64,000 nucleotides of DNA, taken from NCBI GenBank assembly GCA_963854835.1, contig OY978526.1, positions 33,010,501 through 33,074,500 of the forward strand, given 5' to 3'. Below, piece after piece: positions 1 to 11,441 of this stretch (the stretch's first letter is position 1; each line of letters starts with the position of its first letter). Made by a program: the position numbers and the translations under genes. The notes below the pieces were generated by a model. That model was not told where the DNA came from. It did no database searches and saw only the letters and a list, made by a program, of their open reading frames with translations. This DNA comes from Megamerina dolium. Taxonomy: Eukaryota > Arthropoda > Insecta > Diptera > Megamerinidae.

Positions 1-567
1 CTACTGTAAAAGGTGGAACAGTGGACAAAAAAGGAACAGATCTAGATCTTCTAGGTAGTTGTCATTGTGTTTTCCATTACAGCAATCTTTTTTTTTTTTT
101 GTCAAGCAATCTTTCTGCCACTGCCACAATAGTTGTCTTCCACTTGTGACTCATCAGTGTTTGGATCGTCACGATATGATTAAAGAAGACTTTCCCGCGA
201 AGACCACGAATCCATAAGGTATTTCAAAGCTTTGGAAAGTAATACCTTCCTTAAGCAGGCCATGTACTGAAAACAAATTGAAACTATCGGTTAAAATTCA
301 TTTGGCCAAACGCTGTGGATTTGTTGACGATTTTATTTTACCGTTGTTCGCCGCCGGAATCCCAGGATTTAGATGTTCATTATTTTGTAAAAACTTGACT
401 CGAAAAAATTGCATCAATGTTGTTTGAGAAGCGCTCATACCTAGTAATAAATAAATGGGTTTTAAATATACTTTTTTATTTAATGTGAAAATTATTTCAA
501 TAGTAACAAAATAGAAGACAATAGTTAAATTTATTCGCATTTAATAAAATAAAAAAAAAAAAAAATA
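1..567. other. Unassigned AT-rich stretch
   Basis: No gene is recognised here. Open minus-strand stretches between about 100 and 540 are interrupted by stops and resemble no family I can name. Positions 540-565 are A-rich. It may be old transposon sequence, but that is a guess. Confidence 0.4.
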
Positions 568-625
568 TGTGGCACTTAAAGCCCCAAAGGACTCATTGGC
601 CGAGCTTCTCTTCCTCTTCTCTTTA
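568..625 (-). repeat. 3' tail fragment of the tRNA-derived SINE
   Basis: Read on the minus strand, this piece ends in the motif TTTGGGGCTTTAAGTGCCAC followed by an A/T tract. The same end is found in the full SINE at 47289-47634. Only the last 50 or so bases of the element are present. A poly(T) run on the plus strand marks its tail side. Confidence 0.75.
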
Positions 626-1716
626 ATAAAATATCTTATATTAAGAAAAAACTCGATGCAAAAAAAAAATTAAAAAGTAATCAAATGTATTTTGTGGTTG
701 AAATAAGTTCATATATTTTTTAATCTCGTACAACTTAAGCGGAATAAGCGGAAAGTAGTAGGCTTTAATACATATGTATGTTGAAATAAAATATCAAGTA
801 AATAAATGCAACTTTGCAAAAGAAACAAACACAAAAACGTTCAAGCGTTAATTTTTATTTTTTTTTTGGGTTGACAGTTAAATAACTCGACCCCAAACCC
901 CATTAAAGGCACGGACTCCAATTTCATATAGTTGAAACAAGTTAATGCATACCGATAAGTTATATCGTCGCTGAGTCTATAAAAGCTATATATATATGTA
1001 GCTATATTTTTTCTAACTTCTCTGTATTACTGTTATAAAATAATCTAAACAAAATATTAACGTGTTGTTTTCCAATCTAGATCTGAACTTATTGCATATT
1101 TACATGCCGATGAGAACAAAAACCAGCTGATTTCTACCACAAACACAAAGTGCTTTTCAGTGTTGATGTTTTGCTATAAAAGGGAATTTTCTGTCTTCAT
1201 TTTATATGCTTCGCAAGAAAATTGATCGGCTTGCAAACCACATCACACTATCAATCAGTTGAATATTCAACAGATCGATTCGGTTGTTGTCAGTGCTTTA
1301 TGCAACTGATTTTCTGCTTCTTATTTGGCCATCACAACCGAATATCGGTTTTAACCCAAGCTTAAATTAAAAATGCTAAGAGAAAGTGATAAAACCAACA
1401 TAATAAGTACTTTATGCAGAAAACGAAGAAGAAGAAGAAGTTAAGAGAATCAACTGATGGATTACAAAACCAAAAAAACATAGTTTAAAAAATTGTAAAA
1501 CTATTGTGTAAAGTTACATGACGTGTTATAGCTTATGAATACCCTAATAATAAATATAAATTGTTTTTTTTGAGATCGAACTAACAATATGCTGTACAGT
1601 TCCATGATAATAAACCCAAGCTCCCCAAGCTCAATGTTATATTTTGAAAGTACGTAACAATGGGGAATAATTTAAGGCCTTTTAGTAAAAATAGTAGTAA
1701 AAATATACTTATTTTA
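626..1716. other. No gene recognised; two TATA-like boxes
   Basis: The sequence is AT-rich and non-coding. CTATAAAAG motifs occur near 976 and 1173, and TCAGTT (initiator-like) at about 1256. The spacing from the second TATA box to TCAGTT is about 80 bp, too long for a standard core promoter. A 23-codon reading frame starting at about 1372 ends in an arginine run made by a GAA/GAG repeat. I do not treat it as a gene. Confidence 0.35.
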
Positions 1717-2226
1717 TAGCCTATTCTATAGGCTAGACGCAGCCTAATTCCGGACTACCGAGATAATTCGAATTAACTCGGGCATTAACTGCAGCTAATC
1801 CGCATTAACTCTATGAGTTAATTCTCAAAATAAAAGAGGATTTGGGCAATTTGCGATGGCGACACTGCTGAAAATTTTCTATTGTGAATTTTTCTCGATC
1901 TATTTTACAAAATATTAGGTGTGTTCGCTTATAAAAAACAGTTTTCAACATGAAAAGCGTTGGCGAACAAATAAATCCAGCTGTCAATTACGAACGGTGA
2001 AAGTCAATTTACAAGTTTCTGATAGTTTTCAGTTCACGTACTTCTTCTAGATTTTTTCATATCGAGAGTGACAGAAATTGATAGTGATAGTAATGTAAGT
2101 GAGCAGACCTAATAAAACAGCAATCAGCCGTTTAGTTAATCCGCAATACTGCCGTCTGTCAGGTTAATATTTTATTCGGATTAAGTGCGCGGTAATCCGG
2201 ATTAACGCTGCCGTCTGTCTAGGCTA
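1717..2226 (+). mobile_element. Harbinger-like MITE, copy A (510 bp)
   Basis: This is one of three similar non-autonomous elements in the window (others at 9276-9803 and 53873-54392). The right terminal inverted repeat reads CTGCCGTCTGTCTAGGCTA. The left end carries a small insertion or rearrangement between TAGCCTA and GGCTAGACGC. It is flanked by TTA on the left and TTT on the right, close to the TTA duplications of the other copies. There is no coding capacity. The 3-bp TTA target fits the PIF/Harbinger superfamily, but no transposase partner is seen in this window. Confidence 0.85.
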
Positions 2227-2474
2227 TTTGGATCAAATGAAATATGCATAACAGTGATTCTTGGTGTTAAAAATAGTTAAAAAAATTTTTTTCCCAGGTT
2301 GGCACAACTGTCAGCCACTATTCTGTGAATTTTTATTGCTATGTGTCATTTAGGTTGGTTACGGCGTCATTAGGAACAAGTCAACCTTTTGTGTGCGTTG
2401 CGATTTTTACTATGGATAAAAATATCTCAGAGGGAAAATTAAAAATGAGAATTTCCGGGTACTTATTTGACAGA

Positions 2475-2477
<3 letters not shown>

Positions 2478-2542
<65 letters not shown>
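2478..2542. repeat. (TA)n microsatellite
   Basis: An uninterrupted TA dinucleotide run of about 65 bp. Confidence 0.98.
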
Positions 2543-2545
<3 letters not shown>

Positions 2546-2589
2546 CAAAAAGTATGCTCGCATATCCATCTGTCTTTTTATTTCAACTA

Positions 2590-3075
2590 CTTGTATAGGA
2601 GCTATATTAAGACAGTGGCTCACCAATTTGAGGAATAATTTCTGCCTATAATACTAATCTACACCTGAAATATGGTTGACCTACGCGTATTATTTTGTAA
2701 GTTATGGGTGTTTTAAAGTTTAAAATAATTCCGAGGCTTTGTATGAGAGCTATATAGAAAGTGGGCGTGGTGTGTCTCTTTCTCATAAATCTAACTAAAT
2801 TTGGTTGTCCTGGGCTGAATAAGCCCTAAGTTATAGGGGTTTAAGTTTTTTTGTTGTTAATTTTCGCAACTTTGTATGATAGCCCCATTAAAAAGTGGGT
2901 GTAGCATGCTGCTTTCACGCCACATTATTTCCTTCCACGATATTGATATACGTGTCAATTGTGGTTGTTCAAGACATACGCTTGCCGAAGTTACATCTGT
3001 TTCAATTTAAAAGAAGTACAGGTATTTTGTATGGGAGCATGGACTATAAACAGTAGGCGTGGCCGGCCCATTTGT
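2590..3075. repeat. Degenerate 140-150 bp repeat units
   Basis: A shared core of the form TTTGTATGRGAGC...AAAGTGGGCGTGG appears near 2735, 2871 and 3024, giving spacings of about 136 and 153 bp. A weaker unit starts near 2590. A related core is at about 37065. It is non-coding and looks like a decayed tandem or interspersed minisatellite. Confidence 0.7.
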
Positions 3076-3124
3076 GGCAGGATTATGTATCAGTATATCA
3101 TAATTCCTCCTAACAGTAACAGTA

Positions 3125-5135
3125 TATTATAATAACCTTCTCGATTAGAGGTTGTGCGTTGGACTTGGGACCCACCACACAAAAACAAACCGTTCCTCGG
3201 ATAAGGACTACCCCTTTTGTTGACGACCCTCGCAAACGAAATAAGGACCACGATTTACGGATATGCATCTGAAATGATCGGTCCCTCTATAGGGAAGGTT
3301 CCTCTATCCAGCTGGTTGATGTCCTTGAAAAAGACAAGGCTGACATCACCGCTCTTCAGGAAATGCGATGGACGGGACAGGGTTGCTCTAAAAGAGCATC
3401 CTGTGATATATATTACAGTTGCCATGAGGAGAGGCACAAACTCGGATGTGGATTTGTTGTCAGAAAGAGACTACGACAGCTTGTTTCGCTGTTCACACCT
3501 GTGAATGAGCGGCTGGGAACAATCCGGATTAAGGCAACATTTTTTAACATCAGCCTAATATGTGCCCATGTTCCGACGGATGAGAACGACGACGCGACCA
3601 AAGAGAACTTCTTTCAGCGGCTCGAAGAAGTTTATGACCGTTGCCCTCGCCTCGACATCAAAATCGTGCTTGGCGACTTCGTGCCAGGTTAGGCAAGGAT
3701 GGTACCTTTGGTCTGACTCGGATCATTACCTTATTGCAGCTAAGGTGCGCACACGTTTATATGTCGTAAATAACAAGAGAAGTCCCACACAGAGAAAGCT
3801 TGACGTCAATAAGCTGCAATCACCACAGACAGCAAATGCTTTTACCATTAGATTATCGGACCTGCTTATGAAGAACACGTCTTCTCTTGATAATACATGC
3901 GCACGGTGGACATACATATCCCACTCCATGACTACTGTTGCTGAGGAGGTAATAGGTTTCTACCGGCCTCTGGGGAATGAGCGGTATGATCAGGAGTGTC
4001 GCGACCCTGGGTGCCACGCGAGCTGATAAGGAGCAATACAGAGAGAAGAGGAGTGCGGAGAGACGTCTTTTCAGTCGTAAGAAGAGAGAGCTAGAAAGAC
4101 GCGAGTGTAAGGAGATCGAGATCTGTAGAGACTCGAAAATTATTTGAGAAGATCATGCCCCTGAGTGGCGGTTTATACCCTGTCGTGACAACAATGGGAA
4201 TCTGGTTACAGATGTCCAGAATGTACTGAGCTTATGGAGGAAACACTTCTCCACTTTTCAGAATGGCGACGCCTCGAGCAATGCCGCCAGTGGAGGAGAT
4301 CTCCCGAACTCCACAATCACGGATGATAGTATAGATGTTCCACCAACCGATCATGTTGAGTTCAGAGAGGCCATTTCTATGCTGAGAAAGAACAAAGCTG
4401 CAGGTGCAGATGGCCTGCCTGCCGAGTTGTTTAAGACCGGAGGCGATGAACAGCTCACCAGCATGCACCAGACAAGATGATTCGTTATCATGCAACTTCT
4501 TCAATCTTATTATGGAGAAAATAATACGAGCTGCTGATCTACGACATAATGGCACTATCTTCAACAACAACAATATCTCTTTCCAACAGTGCAGCATTCT
4601 AACAGTTGGAAAGAGAGCCGCTTCGAATAGGTCTCACGGTGAATGAGGGCAAGACGATTTACTTAGTATCAACAAACAAAGAGTCTGAGCGTCTTGGGCA
4701 GCACGTCACAGTTGATAACTAAGACTTTATCTATCTTGGAACCAGCATTAACACCAATAACGACGTCAGCGTGGAGATGTTGCAAATGATCACTTTTGCC
4801 AACAGGTGCTACTTTTGACTAAGTAAGCAATTGAGAAGTCGAGCCCTCTCTCGAGCAACGAAAACCACACTCTACAAGTCTGTCATCATGCCTGTCCTTA
4901 CATATGTCCTTACAGCTTGGGCAATTTCAACCTCAGTTGAGAGAATGCAGCTTTCGAGAGAAAAGTATTACGCAAGATCTTTGGACCGGTAACATGATCA
5001 AGTACTGAAGATCTTGTCAGCCCTTGGAATTTCTAACTGGCGTCAACTAGCGGAGGAAAGAACTGGCTAGCGAAGAATACTATATTCGGCCTAAATCGAT
5101 TTTCGGATTTAATGGCCAGATAAGTAAGTAAGTAA
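3125..5135 (+). mobile_element. RTE-type non-LTR retrotransposon relic, copy 1
   Basis: The region holds, in order, an endonuclease-like segment (about 3300-3690), reverse-transcriptase pieces (around 4380-4450, for example AGADGLPAELF) and the C-terminal region (about 4640-5060). They lie in different frames with stops and deletions between them. The 3' end is a short (GTAA)n-type tandem repeat at about 5120-5135 rather than poly(A), a trait of RTE-clade elements. Copies 2 (17655-19347) and 3 (24420-24843) share its C-terminal sequence. It is not functional. Confidence 0.85.
3363..3692 (+). pseudogene. Broken endonuclease domain of the RTE element
   Basis: The conceptual protein contains stretches typical of the apurinic/apyrimidinic-type endonuclease of non-LTR elements: ITALQEMRWTGQG spans a frame change near 3355-3375, then comes a VRKRL segment, then ICAHVPTDENDDATKENFF, and IKIVLGDF close to the end. 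Homologous pieces are often annotated in insects as craniofacial development protein 2-like, a misnomer for retrotransposon endonuclease. The frame breaks before the start and after GDF, where the expected continuation is missing. No host function is suggested. Confidence 0.8.
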
Positions 5136-6072
5136 AGGAATAACGTTCTTTAATAACAATTTGTCGGAACTATCGTTATTGCAACTCGCCACTGCAAACT
5201 TCATTTATAAAAATCACCTTTTTTCAATCAAAATTATTTTAAGTACTATACAAATGCAAGAATTATAAAAATTTATTTGCCTTATTTGGTTAATTTTTTG
5301 TTTGTTTATGACGTCACCATTGGAACAGGTGACTGTCAAACTCAAGGAAAAACAAAAGTAACTGTTAATTCAAGGCGCAATCTTTATTTCTATCATCCTT
5401 GGAAAAATATTATGTTTGCTGTAGCTATATTTGTCTATTGTTTTCTTTTATTTGATTTGACAGCTTTTGTGTTTCCATTTGTCACCTAATTTCGATAAAT
5501 TTCCGATAAAAATTAGGGAAAGCAATGATTTGTTCGTAATTCGTACTAATGAAGTAATTCGCTCTTAAAATTTTGTATATCGAATTCAGTAATTCGGTAC
5601 GTAATTGGAGTGTGAATTACGAATGAGAGACCGAACAACGTATTTTTGGTGCCGTGGGAAAGCAGTATAAATATATTTTTGGATTACATTTAGTGATGTT
5701 GAACTTGTGCTTTGCGCACCGTACCTTGTTTTATTTTTACTTAAAAATAAACTAGTCGTTTCTTATGCTGTAAGCACAACAACCGCGAAAAGCGAATTTC
5801 GCTGATGAGCACGACGCCGATGTCAAATGTTCACCTTGTAATTTTGCTCACTTAAGCAGAATATTGGCCGACTCAGATATAACTTTACTTGCTTTGCTTG
5901 ACAGTTCGAACTTTAACAAGAAAGCGTGAAGCATAGGAAGTATGTCACAATGAACGCTTTGACTTTCATCGTTATCTTCTGACATTTGTTATTTCGTCAT
6001 TTACTATCATTTACTATTTCACGGATGTAATGTAAGTGACTTACTACTATGTACATAGTATATGTATATGTA
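5136..6072. other. No gene recognised
   Basis: AT-rich. The sequence AATTCG recurs several times between about 5530 and 5630, some copies inverted. No coding signal, tRNA or clear element end is visible. Confidence 0.4.
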
Positions 6073-7720
6073 CAGTATTGTGCAAAACTTAAGCAACTGG
6101 CATAGTGCTCTCATTGATTTCAAATTTACTAAAAAATAAAAGCGCTTAGATTGAATGTTTTAATATTTATTTGTTCCTTCATTAAATACATAAAAAACAA
6201 CAACAACAAAAGTTCGGTATTCTTACGAAATTAACTGTAAACAACAAAAAACAAATTATTCTCATATTTCATCTGTGCAAAACTTAAGCAACTTTTAATA
6301 TTTTGTGTAGTATCCCTTATTTTTAATTACTGCAGCACACCTTTTGGGCTACTAATTTCGTTAAATATGATTTATTTATATTTTCCCATTCAGTTTTGAG
6401 GCCTAAAAATAGTTCGTCTTTATTTTTAAAGCGCTTTGAGCCCAAGCCTCGTTTTAAAATTGAAAACAAATTTTCAATAGGATTCAAGTCGGGCGATTGT
6501 GCCGGCCAATCAAGCACTTGAATCTTATTTGACTGTAGCCAATCCTTCACAAACTTCGATGTGTGTTTCGGATCATTGTCGTGCTGAAACACCCATCGAA
6601 GTGGCATATTCCATTCCGCAAAAGGCAACATTGCAGTTTCTAAGATGTCCTTATACATAAATCTGTCCATTTTGTGGTCAATCCTATGCAACGGACCAAG
6701 TCCACTCCCCGAAGAACACGCCCACACCATGACGTTCCCTCCTCCATGCTTTACAGTCTTTTTACAGTATCGCGGATTGAGGCCTTCACCTTTCGCATGT
6801 CGAATTCTTATTATTCCGTCTGAATTAAATAAATTTATTTTAACTTCATCACTGAACAGTACGCCAAACCACTTTTTTATGGACCAGCCCACGTACTTCT
6901 TAGCAAATTCAAGTCTGGAAAAAAAATATATGTTGTTGTTTTTGTTTTGAAGGCATTAAACCAAACATACCTTTTTTTTACATGTTTTGGTGTAAGCATT
7001 GGTTTCTTTACCGCTTTGTAGCTTTTTAAACCAACTTTAATCAAATGCCTTCTTACTGTGCTTGAATCGACATTTAAATTAAGAGTATTTACTATATCTT
7101 TTGAAGACATGAACGGATTTTTTTTAATCAATTTTTTAATTTGAATAGCTTCCCTATAAGAAATTTTTTGGGGTCTTCCTCCTGAATTTCGATCTGTAAC
7201 GCTACCAGTTTTTTCAAATAATCGTATCCATCTTGATATCATAGAGTTGTTGATATTTAATGATTTTGCAATGTCATTCTGTGGTTTTCCTTCCTTAAAT
7301 AACGATATAACATTCATCTTAAATTGATGACTATAACGGACACGTTGCATTTTGGATTTCAATATGTTTGAAAGAACTGTGCGCTAAGAAAGACTTTTTT
7401 GTACTGAGTTAGATCAATGTTAATGCACAAAGCAGAAAAAACTCCGAAAAAGATCCGTTATTTTCTGAACAAAGAAATATCGAACACCTTTGCACTCCGA
7501 GTTGCTTAAGTTTTGCACAGATGAAATATGAGTATAATTTGTTTTTTGTTGTTTACAGTTAATTTCGTAAGAATACCGAACTTTTGTTGTTGTTGTTTTT
7601 TATGTATTTAATGAAGGAACAAATAAATATTAAAACATTCAATCTAAGCGCTTTTATTTTTTAGTAAATTTGAAATCAATGAGAGCACTATGCCAGTTGC
7701 TTAAGTTTTGCACAATACTG
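6073..7720 (-). mobile_element. Complete Tc1-like transposon with IR/DR ends (1648 bp)
   Basis: The element starts CAGTATTGTGC and ends with the reverse complement, each flanked by a TA duplication (6071-6072 and 7721-7722). The terminal inverted repeats are 221 bp (6073-6293 and 7500-7720). Each contains two copies of the 19-base motif GTGCAAAACTTAAGCAACT, one at the outer end (6080-6098; 7695-7713) and one at the inner end (6275-6293; 7500-7518). This is the IR/DR arrangement of some Tc1 elements, where the motif is the likely transposase binding site. Between the repeats lies one transposase gene with an intron and no stop or frameshift. Left and right repeats look nearly identical, which suggests a recent insertion. 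It inserted in a palindromic TATATGTACATATA-like site. Confidence 0.96.
6323..7350 (-). CDS. Tc1-like DD34E transposase, two exons, 323 aa
   Basis: Exon 1 is 7350-6971 and exon 2 is 6914-6323, separated by a 56-bp intron (GTATGT...TTTTCCAG). Spliced, they give 972 nt without a stop. The first ATG in frame is at 7350 and precedes QRVRYSHQF. The N-terminal half is a paired-type helix-turn-helix DNA-binding region (KMNVISLFKEGK, ISRWIRLFEKTG) with a GRPQK AT-hook-like link. The catalytic triad is complete: Asp in LFSDEVK, Asp in FQHDNDPKHT, Glu in NPIENLF, with 34 residues between the second Asp and the Glu, hence DD34E. The C-terminal motif DWPAQSPDLNPIE is classic Tc1. The protein would cut and rejoin its own transposon ends at TA. 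Tc1 and Minos also carry a short intron. All visible parts needed for activity are present, but activity is not shown. Confidence 0.95.
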
Positions 7721-7722
7721 TA

Positions 7723-8681
7723 CATATAAACGGTATTATTATTTATTACACTCCATATGAACTTTTGACAAAAAGACATGGGTGCATCTTAATTTCCTCT
7801 GAAAAATTAAATATAAGCATACAATATTTATTGTTAGTATATCATATTTACCTTGCACACATAGTGCTATGAACGTTAGAAAGTAAATAAAAATAACGTC
7901 AAATGATTATTAAAGCACACAAAAGTTGAAAATTGTCCAAAATTTTACTTTGCTTTGCGTTGTTTAGCTTAGATCAATTTTTATGTGAACATCCTCATAC
8001 AAATGCATGCATTGAACTTATCTGTCAAAGCAAAATACCGCAGCAAAGCGAAGCCAAAATTCTAAATGAATTGTCAATAAGGCCGGCAGCGGATGTATCC
8101 ATATTGTTTTTGTACTCTTCGATGATACAGATGATAGCAAAGAGATGTGTGTTCTCAACAAACTTGTATATGTATTAGAGGGATGCGGGAATGTATTCGT
8201 TTGCATCTTCAAAACACTCTTTGTTATTAGAATAGAATGTCTCATTCATTCTCTCTAAGCAAGTACGAATTAAAATGAATTAAATAGAAATAGAATGGGA
8301 TGGAGTGTGGAATCTTAACATTTGCAAATGGAAGTAAAGCATTTTAGAGTACTCTAAACATTCGTTTTACTTTCGTATGTGACATTACAATACATACATA
8401 TAAGCAAAAAATACATTAGATAAAGCAACATGACGCTGCAAGACGCAGTAATACAAATCATCATTGCCTGTCATGAGAAGCAACAACAATTATAACGTAC
8501 AACATGCTCGTAGTACTCTCACAGACTCTCGTAGTACTCTTAAATATTCGTTAATTTGAAGAGAAAAATGAATGTATTGAATATTTCTTGTACAAGAAAT
8601 GAATTCGCCTAATATTTTACTCTCACTCATTCTCATTCTATTTAGATATGCTTTGCAAGTATTGTACATATTTTGAGAGTA
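7723..8681. other. No gene recognised
   Basis: AT-rich. The motif CGTAGTACTCT occurs twice between 8509 and 8540, and GAATG/CATTC-rich segments near 8190-8300 and 8560-8640 are partly inverted relative to each other. No coding or RNA gene signal. Confidence 0.4.
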
Positions 8682-8751
8682 ATGCTGCAACTAGCCACCG
8701 ACGTAGCGTACGTACGTACCGCCCGTACGTAAGAACATACAAAATTGCATT

Positions 8752-8915
8752 GATTTTCTCCGCTCCGAGCAACGTCTACGTCACCGTCATACGGTGGTGA
8801 GTTTTCGTTAACACGACATTCCCATAAGATAGGTCGTGTCAGCTGACACGACGTGTTAACGAAAACTTACCACCGTATGACGGTGACGTAGACGTTGCTC
8901 GTAGCGGAGAGAATC
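8752..8915. repeat. 64-bp inverted repeat with 36-bp loop
   Basis: The arms 8752-8815 and 8852-8915 match as inverted copies except at three positions, and looser matching extends outward to AAATTG on both sides. The loop includes most of a 20-bp perfect palindrome at 8833-8852 centred on CAGCTG. It could form a cruciform or, if transcribed, a long hairpin RNA. Confidence 0.93.
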
Positions 8916-9275
8916 AACAGCAATTTGATTTTTACGTAAAAACGTGTCAGCTGATCGCTCTATATGTTTACAGGGTTACCAGCTCAGAATTTTATAAATG
9001 AATAAAAACTTAACTAAAAAACTTTAGTTTTTTTTTTAATTAATCAAAACTATTATCGTGTTTAGTTATTTATTAAAATATACTTCACGTATATTAATTT
9101 TTTTTTTAGTTTATAACATATATATTATGAAATTTGATCATGAAAATGGTAAGTGTGATTAAAAGCATGCACGCACAGTGTGACATGGCAACATTGTTAT
9201 GTATGTATATAAGAAAGAACAGTCGATTTCTCCGTCGCTGCTACGGGCATAACTTTTGACAAATTTTTGCTCTTA

Positions 9276-9803
9276 TAGCCTAGACAGACGGCAGGCTTAT
9301 TCCGTATTACCGAGTTAATTCGAATTAACTCGGGCATTAACTGCAGCTAATCCTCATAAACTCTATGATTTAATTCTCAAAATAAAAGAGGATTAGGGCA
9401 ATTTGCTATGGCAACACTGCTGAAAATTGTCTATTGTGAATTTTTCTCCATCCATTTTACAAAATATTAGGTTTGTTCGCTAACAAAAAACTTTCAACAA
9501 TTGTTAACAATTTTCAACACGAAAAGTGTTGGCGAACAAATAAATCCAGCTGTCAATTACGAACGGTGAATGTCAATTTACAAGTTTCTGATAGTTTTCA
9601 GTTCACGTACTTCTTGTAGATTTTCTCATATCGAGAGTGATAGACGACAGAAATTGATAGTGATAGTAATGTAAGTGGACAGACCTAATAAAACAGCAAT
9701 CAGCCGTTTAGTTAATCCGCAATACTGCCGTCTGTCAGGTTATTATTTTATTCGGATTAAGTGCGCCGGTAATCCGGAATTAGGCTGTCGTCTGTCTAGG
9801 ATA
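9276..9803 (+). mobile_element. Harbinger-like MITE, copy B (528 bp)
   Basis: The copy begins TAGCCTAGACAGACGGCAG and ends GTCGTCTGTCTAGGATA, flanked by TTA at 9273-9275 and 9804-9806. Internal sequence such as GGCGAACAAATAAATCCAGC is shared with copies A and C. It is non-coding and inserted into the fold-back element 8682-9854. Confidence 0.92.
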
Positions 9804-9854
9804 TTACGTACGAACGGTACGTACGTACGCTACGTCGGTGGCTAGTTGCAGCAT

Positions 9855-11441
9855 AAAGAGAATCATTCGAAAATCAAATACATTCTTGCAGCTCTTTAAT
9901 GTATATGATTCCAAATGATAGGGTGACCATGTTTTAAAAGGACAACTTTCAAAACGCAAAGGGATAAATATTATAGAAAATTTAAAAAGAAGAGCAAAGC
10001 TTTTAAAATAACTTTTATAAATGGCACATTTTAGAACCATTAAAATCGTTTATTTTAAATTTAAAAAATGCTGATAATTTTTACATTCAATTAAGAACAC
10101 GGAGAAAATTCAAACCAATGGTATCTTTTTTGCCGGTGCCGATTACGACGACGATAGAAATAGATCTATCGTCGCAAATAGACGTCGGGCGAAGTTCGCT
10201 GTCCGCTTTACTTGTGCGCTCTCTCGTATACGTTAGTGTGTTCTATTTTCGAAAGCGAACATTCGCGTCAAAATATTCGTCGTTCGCCGTTCACATTTAT
10301 GAGATGTGAGTTGTAATACAAACGTCAACATTAAACAAGTTTTTTTTTGTGTACGGAAGAGATTTACTACAAATTAGATATCGACTAAAAAATGCTAGTT
10401 TGATAAAACCGATAATTCTTTTATCATTTAGTTTTGACTGACTCGGTACTTTTGTACACCTTTTCATATTAATTTTCATATAAAGAACGGTTTCCTTTTG
10501 TATTATTGTCTGAAAATTGTGTAAAATTCTTTTAAAATATGGCAAGTGATTTCGATTATATTATTACTATAATCATATCATCAACACTAATGTTCGAATG
10601 AGTTAACTGTCAGAAGACTCCTGAAAACCATGCAAAGCCTGAAAAAGGTTAAAAATTTGGCAACTTTCAGGCATTTCGGACTATCGTTGTGGAGCAGTTA
10701 TCACACAATTGCACTAAATCATCTTCAGGCAACCCCTGAAAAACCTAGTATGGAGCTTCAGCTTCACTATCATTTTTTTTAAAAAAGCTCCAACATCAAC
10801 CAATTTATATCTTTTCCCTTTCTGTTCATTTTCGGAATTTTTATTTTGTTCTTGTTAACAATAACCAGCTGGTTGATTTACGACCTTTACCCGATGATTT
10901 CTTTGGTGTATTCATATAACAACGCGTCTAAATGATGTAAAATTATACGGTTTATTTGTTTCATTTCATGAATGCCACTGCTGTGTAGTGCTCTTTACTT
11001 TTAAATCGTTCACAATAGAAAAGTTTTCTCGTACAGTCTTTACGTACAGTCTGTAGTCAGCATTAACTTGGACAGAAGAACCACTAAAAGTGGTTTGGTT
11101 GTTGATAAAATGGAAAAAGGAGTTTTATAATCGGAAAATTAAAGTCGAAAATAAGTATTATTTAGAAAATAAAAACACAAGAATTGACATCGATTTACTT
11201 GAATAAGTATACTCATGTGGATGTAATAGAATCGCCATAAGGAGTGTGTTTAGGCAGATGATGCGGCGACGCTAGACGCACAAGAATTACCTGTGGTCCA
11301 TAATATACAATTTTTATGGAGAATCGGCCATCAATGTCCAGAAAAAGGCAGACACTTTCGACCGTACCACTATCGAATGTTAATCATCAATAAAATAGCA
11401 TTTGCCTTTTCAAAGGGTTAAATTATTTGTCGCTGAAAGTG
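9855..11441. other. Upstream region of the DCAF15 homologue
   Basis: The region should contain the promoter and 5' untranslated region of the gene that starts at 11442, but I see no convincing TATA box or initiator to fix the transcription start. A small hairpin with a 10-bp stem (CGACGATAGA/TCTATCGTCG) lies at about 10148-10174. The stretch 10610-10760 is richer in GC and may be old repeat. No other coding sequence is recognised. Confidence 0.5.

Larger units (their letters stand above)
8682..9854. mobile_element. Fold-back element with 51-bp ends, split by a MITE
   Basis: The left end (8682-8732) and right end (9804-9854) are inverted copies that begin ATGCTGCAACTAGCC and run into GTACGTACGTACC. 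They match at 49 of 51 positions. Inside the left half is a second large inverted repeat (8752-8915). The MITE at 9276-9803 has inserted at the inner edge of the right arm, using the arm's own TTA as target. Without the MITE and its duplicated TTA the element is about 642 bp. It has no coding capacity and I see no clear target-site duplication. Confidence 0.85.

Noticed and set aside
1372..1443. Small peptide gene after TATA-like boxes
   Set aside because: Only 23 codons, ending in arginines from a GAA repeat, with a wrong TATA-to-start spacing.
3363..3692. Craniofacial development protein gene
   Set aside because: This common annotation refers to retrotransposon endonuclease; here the frame is broken and the retrotransposon context is clear.
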